DNA of 64,000 nt from CALKJP01 sp046299555. Lineage in GTDB: Bacteria; Bacteroidota; Bacteroidia; JACCXN01. Shown one piece after another: positions 16,449 to 24,065 of this stretch. The position numbers and the translations under genes are program-made. Every line of letters starts with the position of its first letter. Within the stretch, counting starts at the first letter, position 1. The notes below the pieces were generated by a model. That model had not been told where the DNA came from. It saw only the letters and a list, made by a program, of their open reading frames with translations, and made no database searches. The stretch spans positions 310,001 through 374,000 of the forward strand of contig JBKBHS010000003.1 in the NCBI GenBank assembly GCA_046299555.1. The letters run 5' to 3'.

Positions 16449-18254
16449 GTGCAAAAGCAAGAAAAAATAAAAGAACTCTTAACTAATTTACCCGAAAAAC
16501 CCGGTGTATATCAATATTTTGATAGCGACAACAAATTACTTTATGTTGGTAAAGCAAAGAATCTAAAAAAAAGAGTTTCATCTTATTTTACGAAAGAACA
16601 CGATAGTGGCAGAATTAGGGTAATGGTAAATAAAATTGCCGATATAAAATACATAGTGGTTGACACCGAGCTGGACGCATTGTTATTGGAAAACAATCTA
16701 ATAAAATCACTAAAACCTCGTTACAATATCAATTTACGCGATGACAAAACCTATCCCTGGATATGCATCAAAAACGAAGATTTTCCGCGTGTTTATAGCA
16801 CCCGAAATCCCGTATATGATGGTTCTCTTTACTTTGGCCCATACGCTTCGGTTAAAATGATGCACACCTTGCTGGATTTGATTCGTCAATTATATAAATT
16901 ACGCAATTGCAATTTAATTTTAAATGATGAAAATATTCAAAAAAGAAAATTTAAAGTTTGCCTTGAATATCATATTGGAAATTGCTTAGGGCCCTGCGAA
17001 GGCTTACAAAAAAAAGAAGATTACAATGAAAGTATTCAGCAGATTAAAGAGATTATAAAAGGGAATATATCAGGAGTAATTCGTCATCTAAAAGATGTAA
17101 TGCGAAACTATGCCGAAAAATTAGATTTTGAAAATGCACAACTCATCAAAGAAAAAATTGAAATTTTAGAGAAATACCAAAGCAAATCAGCGGTTGTAAG
17201 CAATACCATTACCAATGTTGATGTATTTAGTATTGATAGCGTAGAAGATATTGCCTGTGTAAATTTTTTAAAAGTGGTAGATGGCACCATAGTTCAGGCG
17301 CATACCATAGAACTGAAAAAGAAATTGGAAGAAAGCGAAAAAGAGTTACTGGAATTTGCCATTATAGAATTAAGAGAACGTTTTAAAAGCACATCACGGG
17401 AAATTGTGGTTCCGTTTAAACTTGATATGGAGTTACCTAACGTAACTTTTACCATACCACAACGAGGCGATAAAATGAAACTGCTGGAACTTTCGCAGCG
17501 AAACGCAAAATTTTACCGAATAGAACGACAAAAAGCCGGAGGTGTAATTAAGCAAGTATCACGCAGTGAACGCATTCTGGAACAAATGAAAAAAGATTTG
17601 CGTCTTCCGGAATTACCAAGACACATAGAATGCTTTGATAATTCAAATATAATGGGCGAATTTCCAGTATCAGCTTGTGTAGTGTTCAAAGATGCAAAGC
17701 CCAGCAAAAAAGATTATCGTCATTTTAACATCAAAACAGTTGAAGGGCCAAACGATTTTGCATCGATGGAAGAAGTGATATATCGAAGATACAAGCGTTT
17801 ACTCGATGAAAATCAACCTTTACCACAATTAATTGTAATAGATGGAGGAAAAGGCCAACTTAGTTCAGCACTTCAAAGCATTGACAAATTAGGCTTACGT
17901 GGGAAAATAAGTGTAATATCTATTGCAAAACGACTGGAAGAAATCTATTATCCGGATGACCCCTACCCTTTGCACTTAAACAAAAAATCGGAAACATTAA
18001 AAGTGATTCAACACATGCGCGATGAAGCCCATCGTTTTGGCATTACACATCATCGCAACAAAAGAACCAAAGCATCTGTAGTAACTGAATTACATGGCAT
18101 TGATGGTATTGGTGAAAGTACTATTGAAAAACTTTTAAAAACTTTTGGTTCTGTAAAACGCGTTAAAGAAGCAAGCCAACAAGCATTAGAAACAGCTGTT
18201 GGCAAAGCAAAAGCCAAGATTATTGCAGAATATTTTTCTAAGAATAAAGTTTAA
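16449..18254 (+). CDS. uvrC: Excinuclease ABC subunit C
   Basis: UvrC makes the dual incisions of nucleotide excision repair with UvrA and UvrB. The 601-residue protein has all family parts in order. The GIY-YIG nuclease for the 3' cut is at about 15-95 (KPGVYQYFDSDNKLLYVGKA). A cysteine-bearing middle region (CLEYHIGNCLGPC) and a UVR helix pair (about 205-240) follow. Next is the RNase H-like nuclease for the 5' cut (HIECFDNSNIMG to GPNDFASMEEVIYRR), and a C-terminal helix-hairpin-helix (LHGIDGIGESTIEKLLKTFG). The start is GTG at 16449: there is no upstream ATG, and the -7 box sits 4 nt upstream, excluding a longer protein. It is a single-gene unit. Confidence 0.96.
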   Translation: MQKQEKIKELLTNLPEKPGVYQYFDSDNKLLYVGKAKNLKKRVSSYFTKEHDSGRIRVMVNKIADIKYIVVDTELDALLLENNLIKSLKPRYNINLRDDKTYPWICIKNEDFPRVYSTRNPVYDGSLYFGPYASVKMMHTLLDLIRQLYKLRNCNLILNDENIQKRKFKVCLEYHIGNCLGPCEGLQKKEDYNESIQQIKEIIKGNISGVIRHLKDVMRNYAEKLDFENAQLIKEKIEILEKYQSKSAVVSNTITNVDVFSIDSVEDIACVNFLKVVDGTIVQAHTIELKKKLEESEKELLEFAIIELRERFKSTSREIVVPFKLDMELPNVTFTIPQRGDKMKLLELSQRNAKFYRIERQKAGGVIKQVSRSERILEQMKKDLRLPELPRHIECFDNSNIMGEFPVSACVVFKDAKPSKKDYRHFNIKTVEGPNDFASMEEVIYRRYKRLLDENQPLPQLIVIDGGKGQLSSALQSIDKLGLRGKISVISIAKRLEEIYYPDDPYPLHLNKKSETLKVIQHMRDEAHRFGITHHRNKRTKASVVTELHGIDGIGESTIEKLLKTFGSVKRVKEASQQALETAVGKAKAKIIAEYFSKNKV

Positions 18255-18506
18255 ACGTATTAATGTGTGAATGTGTAAAAGTTTGAATTTGTAGATAGGA
18301 AGGTTACAAATTGATACATATAGAAATTTATAGAGATTAGTTGAAATTAGTTGAAACTTTATTGACATACATTAATATCCAATCATCAAATCATCAAATT
18401 GCCAAATCAGCAAATCACTAATTTCTAACGCCAAACTACTAAGGCCTAAAAAGGTAAATTAACACCCCTTAACGCTACAAATTAAACAGAGATTAAAAGA
18501 AATACT
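18255..18506. repeat. Intergenic mosaic of short-period tandem repeats
   Basis: The gap between uvrC and dsbD is made of repeat blocks. At 18263-18294 there are four 8-bp units of ATGTGTGA type. At 18323-18362 there are four 10-bp units: GAAATTTATA, GAGATTAGTT, GAAATTAGTT, GAAACTTTAT. At 18382-18421 there are five 8-bp units of ATCATCAA type. At 18425-18450 a block of CTAACGCC...CCTAAA type is nearly repeated at 38413-38438. No gene or RNA was recognised in it. Confidence 0.75.
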
Positions 18507-18514
18507 TATTTTTG
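18507..18514 (+). promoter_or_regulatory. -7 box TATTTTTG of dsbD
   Basis: Exact TAnnTTTG match 20 nt before the ATG at 18535. It supports that ATG over the TTG at 18526, which would leave almost no leader. Confidence 0.6.
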
Positions 18515-18534
18515 ACTTTTATCATTTGTACACT

Positions 18535-20616
18535 ATGAAAATTTCTTTCAAGTCCATCATATTTACTTTTGCGGTATTATTTAGCACTACAGGGTTTTCT
18601 CAAATTTTTAATCCTGTAAAATGGAGTACCGAAGTAAAACGTATTAGCGAAACAGAAGCAGAATTAATTGTAACAGCCAAAATAGAAAACAAATGGCATT
18701 TATACTCCACTAAAGCTACCGAAGGAGATGATCCGGGCCCTGTTCCGACAGAATTTACTTTTGAAAAATCAAACGATTACGAATTAGTTGGTAAAATTAT
18801 AGAAGGCAAACCCATTAAGGAGCACGATCCAAATTTTGATATGGTAGTTGCTTATTTTGCAAAATCTGCCACATTTAAACAAAAAATTAAAATCAATAAC
18901 AAAGGCTCATTTAAAGTAGTTGGAAATGTAAATTTTATGGTATGTGATGACCAGCGATGCCTCCCCCCTACTGATGAGGAATTAATTTTTGAAGTTCAGG
19001 CATACGTTAGTAACACTTCAGAAAACAATGTTGCAACATCAAATTCGGAAAACGAAATAAAAGAAACAGAAAAAATTATTGCAGAAGACTCCGTTTTAGA
19101 AGTAGTAAAAGACAAGCAAGATGATATAAAACCAATTACAAATACTACAGAAGAAAGCACTTCCTTATGGTTAATATTCCTTCAAGGATTAATTGGAGGT
19201 TTCGCAGCTTTATTAATGCCATGCATTTATCCAATGCTTCCTTTAACAGTAAGTTTTTTTACCAAACAAAGTAAAACTAAAGCAGAAGGTATTAGAAAAG
19301 CTACAATTTACGGCATTTCTATTATTGTGATATATGTTTTATTAGGAATGGTAGTAACCATATTGTTTGGTTCTGACGCTTTAAATGAGCTTTCAACCAA
19401 TCCATGGTTCAATTTATTTTTCTTTGTTTTATTTGTGGTATTTGCTATTTCGTTTTTTGGCGCATTTGAACTTACCTTACCAAGTTCATGGGTAAATAAA
19501 GCAGATGAAGCCTCAAATAAAGGCGGACTTATTGGAATATTTTTTATGGCTGCTACCCTATCATTAGTTTCATTTTCATGCACCGGTCCAATAATTGGAA
19601 CGCTCTTGGTAAAAGCGGCAAACGATGGGCAATTTTTAGGGCCTGCTATGGGAATGTTTGGCTTTTCTTTTGCTTTGGCTATACCATTTGCATTATTTGC
19701 AGCATTTCCCGGATGGTTAAATTCTATGCCAAAATCAGGAGGTTGGTTAAATACCGTTAAAGTAACACTCGGTTTTATTGAATTGGCACTTGCATTAAAA
19801 TTCTTATCCAATGCCGATTTGGTATTACAGGCTGGCTGGTTAAAACGTGAATTATTCCTTGCTATTTGGATTGGTATATTCGGATTAATGACCATGTATT
19901 TGTTAGGAATGTTTCGCATGCCACATGATAGTCCTATAAATGAACTTTCCATTCCCCGCTTATTAATAGCAATGGTTTCGTTAATTTTTACTATTTACTT
20001 AATACCGGGAATGTGGGGTGCGCCATTAAAAATTGTAAGTGGATTCCCTCCACCGCAATTCTATAGTGAATCACCAAACGGCATTGGAGGCAGCTCATCC
20101 GGTGTTGCAACATCAAACTCGCATGCAAATGCTGATATTCCCAAAGGAGCAGATCCTGCGCATTGTCCACATAACCTTAACTGTTTTCATGATTTTAATA
20201 CAGGATTGGAATATGCCAAAAAAGTGGGTAAGCCGGTTATGCTCGATTTTACCGGTTGGGCATGTGTAAACTGCAGAAAAATGGAAGAACAAGTTTGGTC
20301 TGATCCTCAAGTATTAAAACGCTTACGCGAAGATTTTGTTTTAATTTCACTTTATGTTGATGAAAAACAAGAACTGCCTATTGAAGAACAAAAAGAAGTT
20401 GAAATTGGAGGAAAGAAAAAGAAAATAAAAACTGTAGGAAACAAATGGAGTCATTTTCAGGCAAGTGTTTACGGCAATAATTCACAGCCTTATTATGTAA
20501 TTTTAGATCATAATGAAAAAATGCTTACCGAACCGGCTGCTTACGACCCGGATATTCAAAAATTTATTAATTGGTTAGACAAAGGAAAAGCTGAGTTTAA
20601 AAAAACACAGCCGTAA
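18535..20616 (+). CDS. dsbD: Thiol:disulfide interchange protein DsbD
   Basis: Inner-membrane electron carrier that passes reducing power from cytoplasmic thioredoxin to periplasmic thiol proteins. With the ATG start it is 693 residues. After a signal peptide (ending TGFSQ) comes the DsbD alpha domain with its cysteine pair (CDDQRC). The membrane core has two typical cysteine sites, LLMPCIYPMLPLTVSFF and SFSCTGPIIGTLL. The C-terminal thioredoxin-like gamma domain carries CVNC at 577-580 (GWACVNCRKMEEQVW). The alpha-beta-gamma order is complete. An acidic linker of about 50 residues separates alpha and beta. In this window it could serve reduction of CxxCH apocytochromes or T9SS cargo; that link is inferred. 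Confidence 0.93.
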   Translation: MKISFKSIIFTFAVLFSTTGFSQIFNPVKWSTEVKRISETEAELIVTAKIENKWHLYSTKATEGDDPGPVPTEFTFEKSNDYELVGKIIEGKPIKEHDPNFDMVVAYFAKSATFKQKIKINNKGSFKVVGNVNFMVCDDQRCLPPTDEELIFEVQAYVSNTSENNVATSNSENEIKETEKIIAEDSVLEVVKDKQDDIKPITNTTEESTSLWLIFLQGLIGGFAALLMPCIYPMLPLTVSFFTKQSKTKAEGIRKATIYGISIIVIYVLLGMVVTILFGSDALNELSTNPWFNLFFFVLFVVFAISFFGAFELTLPSSWVNKADEASNKGGLIGIFFMAATLSLVSFSCTGPIIGTLLVKAANDGQFLGPAMGMFGFSFALAIPFALFAAFPGWLNSMPKSGGWLNTVKVTLGFIELALALKFLSNADLVLQAGWLKRELFLAIWIGIFGLMTMYLLGMFRMPHDSPINELSIPRLLIAMVSLIFTIYLIPGMWGAPLKIVSGFPPPQFYSESPNGIGGSSSGVATSNSHANADIPKGADPAHCPHNLNCFHDFNTGLEYAKKVGKPVMLDFTGWACVNCRKMEEQVWSDPQVLKRLREDFVLISLYVDEKQELPIEEQKEVEIGGKKKKIKTVGNKWSHFQASVYGNNSQPYYVILDHNEKMLTEPAAYDPDIQKFINWLDKGKAEFKKTQP

Positions 20617-20669
20617 ATTTGTTGTTCAAACAACGTTTTAAAAAATAACATCTGTAAAAATGTGGACAG

Positions 20670-21554
20670 ATGAACAGAATTGACTTTATAAAAAACATTT
20701 CCTTATTGGGTATGAGCGGAGCAATTTTTAAATTAAATGCACTGGAAGATATTTTATCTAGTTCAGTTGCATCTGAAAAAATGCCCATTCTATTTGTCGG
20801 TCATGGTAGCCCTATGAATGCAATAGAAGATAATGAGTTTTCGCAATCATGGAAAAAACTGGGCGAAAAACTTCCCAAACCAACAGCTATAGTTTGCATA
20901 TCGGCACATTGGGAAACAAAAGGAACATTTGTAACAGCTATGCCTAAACCACAAACCATTCACGACTTTGGCGGTTTTCCACAAGCTTTATATGATGTTC
21001 AATATCCTGCACCCGGGAGCCCTGAATTAGCCAATGAAATAAAAAACACTATAACAACTGTTCCTATTCAGTTAGATGAAAAATGGGGGCTTGATCATGG
21101 AACATGGAGTATTATTCGCCCTATGTATCCAAAGGCAGATATTCCGGTAATTCAAATAAGTATTGATTATACACAAAGTTCAACTTTTCATTATGAACTT
21201 GGAAAACAATTAAACAAATTAAGAAGAAAAGGTGTGCTGATTGTTGGGAGTGGAAACATGGTGCATAATCTTGGTAAAATTGCGTGGCACAAAATGAATG
21301 AACCCGAATATGGATTTGACTGGGCATTGGAAGCAAATAACAAAATGAAAGAATTTATCCTTTCAGAAAATCACCAGGCACTTATTAATTTTAAAAATCA
21401 AGGTAAAGCATTTGATTTAGCCATTCCTACTCCCGAGCATTTTATTCCATTACTTTACATATTGGGACTAAAAGAAAAAAATGAAGAAATTAAATTCTTT
21501 AACGATAAAGCCGTGATGGGCTCACTAACGATGACCTCCTTACTGATTAATTAA
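20670..21554 (+). CDS. ygiD: YgiD/LigB-family extradiol dioxygenase
   Basis: A 294-residue protein of the LigB-type extradiol dioxygenase superfamily (4,5-DOPA dioxygenase group). Family landmarks are LFVGHGSPMNAIEDNEF, CISAHWET and KWGLDHGTWSIIRPMYP; the histidines of these motifs bind the active-site metal. An N-terminal extension of about 35 residues (MNRIDFIKNISLLGMSGAIF) resembles a Tat-type leader, but the second arginine of the RR pair is missing (NRID), so export is uncertain. The natural substrate of the family is often unknown. It starts 53 nt after dsbD and ends 2 nt from the stop of the convergent permease gene. Confidence 0.85.
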   Translation: MNRIDFIKNISLLGMSGAIFKLNALEDILSSSVASEKMPILFVGHGSPMNAIEDNEFSQSWKKLGEKLPKPTAIVCISAHWETKGTFVTAMPKPQTIHDFGGFPQALYDVQYPAPGSPELANEIKNTITTVPIQLDEKWGLDHGTWSIIRPMYPKADIPVIQISIDYTQSSTFHYELGKQLNKLRRKGVLIVGSGNMVHNLGKIAWHKMNEPEYGFDWALEANNKMKEFILSENHQALINFKNQGKAFDLAIPTPEHFIPLLYILGLKEKNEEIKFFNDKAVMGSLTMTSLLIN

Positions 21555-21556
21555 AA

Positions 21557-22789
21557 TTAATCTTCACTTACCGAATTATTAAAAACTATTCCGATACTGC
21601 GTGCTGTTTTGCGGGCAGGAATAAAGGATAGTATCGTTCCAATTAATAAAACCGTAAATAATACCAACACAAAATCACCTGTTTTAATAATTACAGGATA
21701 GGCATCCATGGCAAAAGTTCCATGCAATTTAATTAACCCAAAATGCTGTTGAGCTAAACAAAGCAATAAACCTGCAATTAAGCCTATAACCGCACCAAAT
21801 GCCGAAATCAATATACCTTCCACAAAAAATATTTTTTGAATTTGAGTGGCTGTTGCACCCATATTTTTTAAAATAATAATATCTGCTTTTTTATCAATAA
21901 TCAGCATGGTAATTGAACCAATAACATTAAAAGCCGCAATAATCAATATAAACGTAAGGATTAAATAAATTGCCAACTTTTCTGATTTCATTATTTTATA
22001 TAAAGCATCGTTTTGTTTAAAGCGATCTTTTACCACATATTTTTCTCCTAATTGCATTTGTAATTCTTCAGCCACTTTTACAGCATCAAATCCATCTTTT
22101 AATCCTAATTCAACTGCACTCACTTCGTTTTCATAAAGCAATAACTGACGTGCAAAATCTAAAGGCACTATAATATATTTGCTATCAAACTCATATTGCA
22201 CCGAAAATATTCCTGAGGGATATACAGGCATTACATTAAACGCTTCTTCGGGTCCCGAATTTATGCTTGCTGTTCGCTTTGGAACATAGATATACAAAGG
22301 TGTTGCGATGTTTAAGAGATTAATATCCAAATTAGCCGCTATACCGTATCCTACAACAGCATGATCTTCTTTTGTATTTTCAAATCCAAATATGCCTTCG
22401 GTAAGTAAAGTATCCAATCGGCTCATAGGAAGAAAATTTTCATCAACTCCTTTAATAGTTCCAATGTATTGCTTATCGCGATACTTTATTAAAGCGTTTT
22501 CTTCTAATACTTCCGTAAAATATAAAACACCGGGATGTTGTTTAATGTTATAAATCTCTTTTGGATTAAAAACTTTTCCTTCGGCTGCTGTAATTTTTAT
22601 TTGCGGGTCGAATGCATTGTACATCGAAATTACCAAGCCCTCAATACCATTAAAAACAGAAAGTACTGTAATCAATGCCATGCTTCCAACAGCTACACCT
22701 ATAATAGCAATTCGTGTAATAATATTAATTACATTATTACTTTTTTTAGCAAACAAATAGCGCTTGGCGATATATAAAGGAAAATTCAT
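21557..22789 (-). CDS. LolC/LolE-type ABC transporter permease (FtsX-like)
   Basis: A 410-residue inner-membrane permease of the lipoprotein-releasing (LolCE) type: FPLYIAKRYLFAKKSNNVIN at the start, then TM1 (IAIIGVAVGSMALITVLSVF). A large periplasmic MacB-like domain follows (about 45-260), and three C-terminal TM segments with the FtsX signature (GATATQIQKIFFVEG, AVIGLIAGLLLCL). The start is ATG 22789, giving a standard N-terminus; an upstream GTG at 22804 would add five residues. The ATPase partner LolD is not adjacent, as is common in Bacteroidota. It is followed 5' by a methyltransferase gene in the same direction and may be co-transcribed with it and rbfA. Confidence 0.88.
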   Translation of the reverse strand: MNFPLYIAKRYLFAKKSNNVINIITRIAIIGVAVGSMALITVLSVFNGIEGLVISMYNAFDPQIKITAAEGKVFNPKEIYNIKQHPGVLYFTEVLEENALIKYRDKQYIGTIKGVDENFLPMSRLDTLLTEGIFGFENTKEDHAVVGYGIAANLDINLLNIATPLYIYVPKRTASINSGPEEAFNVMPVYPSGIFSVQYEFDSKYIIVPLDFARQLLLYENEVSAVELGLKDGFDAVKVAEELQMQLGEKYVVKDRFKQNDALYKIMKSEKLAIYLILTFILIIAAFNVIGSITMLIIDKKADIIILKNMGATATQIQKIFFVEGILISAFGAVIGLIAGLLLCLAQQHFGLIKLHGTFAMDAYPVIIKTGDFVLVLFTVLLIGTILSFIPARKTARSIGIVFNNSVSED

Positions 22790-22816
22790 TTGATTATGAT
22801 GCACTAAAATAGCACA

Positions 22817-23611
22817 TTATTTCCAAGCTTTTACAATTAATCCATCACCTGAACGATGCAAACGCATAACATCCAGATAATTCAACACCATGCATAGTGG
22901 AAAAACTAAGAGATAGTAAAATGGTATTAACAGAAACAACCACTTACTTAAATTAAAAATCATTAAAGGAATTTTAATACTCAAATACCACGAAAGTTTG
23001 CCACTTGGACCATATGAGAATAACACATTTACTCTTGAAAATCCTGCCTTTTTTAGTTTTTGTTCAATTTCTTTAGGCGTATAGCCGTTTCGAACCATGG
23101 CATCATCAGAATTTTTTTGTTTATCTCTCTCGCTCTTTTGTTTCGGAGTTGATAAAAGAAGCATGGCTCCGGGTTTTAAAGATTTGTAAAAGTTGGTAAA
23201 TACAATTTCATCTTCTACAATATGCTCCATAACATCTACCGAAAGAATCAAGTCGAATGTATTTTCATTTACATACATTCTTAAATCTGCCGTTTTAAAA
23301 ATACCATTTGTTTTTTTTAGCTTTAAGAAAAAGGAATTGCAATCACTTACTAAATCTTCATTAATATCAATCCCTATTACGTTCCAGAACTTATTTTTGG
23401 ATGAAAGGAAATAAGCATATTGACCAAAACCGGAGCCTGCATCAAGAATTAGTGTTTTACACTCACATTTATTTTCCCAGCGACTAATTTCTCGCTTAAT
23501 GTGCCAAGAGCGTAATATTAATAAATCAAGAATTTTGTATAAGAGTATACGTAAATAAATATTTTTTTTAAGGATGATTCCCAGGCTGTTTTTTAATTCA
23601 GCATACTGCAT
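22817..23611 (-). CDS. Class I SAM-dependent methyltransferase
   Basis: A 264-residue methyltransferase. The SAM-binding motif I is ILDAGSGFGQYAYFLSS (about 55-71), motif II is VIGIDINEDLVSDC, and an acidic motif lies in DLILSVDVMEHIVEDE, as in the Methyltransf_11/UbiE-like group. The last 55 residues are hydrophobic and aromatic (LMIFNLSKWLFLLIPFYYLL), suggesting a membrane anchor. The substrate is unknown; the membrane tail and the neighbouring permease favour an envelope lipid or polyisoprenoid, which is inference. It lies 10 nt after rbfA in the same direction. Confidence 0.82.
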   Translation of the reverse strand: MQYAELKNSLGIILKKNIYLRILLYKILDLLILRSWHIKREISRWENKCECKTLILDAGSGFGQYAYFLSSKNKFWNVIGIDINEDLVSDCNSFFLKLKKTNGIFKTADLRMYVNENTFDLILSVDVMEHIVEDEIVFTNFYKSLKPGAMLLLSTPKQKSERDKQKNSDDAMVRNGYTPKEIEQKLKKAGFSRVNVLFSYGPSGKLSWYLSIKIPLMIFNLSKWLFLLIPFYYLLVFPLCMVLNYLDVMRLHRSGDGLIVKAWK

Positions 23612-23621
23612 AAAGTAAAAA

Positions 23622-23963
23622 TTATTTCTTTAATAGTTCATCTATTTTAGCAGCATAATCCAGTGAATCATCTAAATAAAAAGCCAATTCGGGAACTATT
23701 CTGAGTTGTTTTCCAATACGCTCACCAAGTTTATGACGTGTATGGAAATAATTTTCATTTATCATTTCAAATATTTGCATTTTATCTCCTTTGGGATAAA
23801 AAATACTCACATACACTTTTGCAAAAGACAAATCAGGACTTATTCTTACCACCGTAACTGAAATCATTGCGCCCTGATAGTGGAGTGTACTTTCTAATCT
23901 AAAAATTTCGCTTAACTCTTTCTGTAATAATCTTTCAACCTTTAGTTGTCTTGTAGATGCCAT
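23622..23963 (-). CDS. rbfA: 30S ribosome-binding factor RbfA
   Basis: Assembly factor that binds the 30S subunit during 16S rRNA 5'-end maturation. The 113 residues cover the whole KH-like domain: KVERLLQKELSEIFRLE, then MISVTVVRISPDLSFAKVYV, and KQLRIVPELAFYLDDSLDYA at the end, the most conserved part of the family. It lacks the longer C-terminal tail of some homologues. A perfect -7 box lies 17 nt before the ATG. It leads a probable operon with the methyltransferase (10 nt gap) and the LolE-like permease. Confidence 0.94.
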   Translation of the reverse strand: MASTRQLKVERLLQKELSEIFRLESTLHYQGAMISVTVVRISPDLSFAKVYVSIFYPKGDKMQIFEMINENYFHTRHKLGERIGKQLRIVPELAFYLDDSLDYAAKIDELLKK

Positions 23964-23980
23964 GATTCATTAAATATGTG

Positions 23981-23988
23981 CAAAGGTA
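23981..23988 (-). promoter_or_regulatory. -7 box TACCTTTG of rbfA
   Basis: CAAAGGTA on the plus strand; exact TAnnTTTG on the minus strand, 17 nt before the rbfA start. Confidence 0.65.
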
Positions 23989-24022
23989 ACAATTATGAAA
24001 TAAATTTACCAGAAAATAGAAA

Positions 24023-24040
24023 AGCCCGAATAATCGGGCT
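24023..24040 (-). terminator. Terminator of the SprB-repeat T9SS gene
   Basis: Stem AGCCCGA (24023-24029) and TCGGGCT (24034-24040) with a 4-nt loop. On the minus strand it is followed by TTTTCTATTTTC. It lies 26 nt past the stop at 24066 and upstream of the rbfA promoter. Confidence 0.82.
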
Positions 24041-24065
24041 ATTCAATGGCAATCATAGGGTGTAA

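Noticed and set aside
18382..18421. Possible CRISPR array
   Set aside because: 8-bp contiguous units without spacers, and no cas genes in the window.
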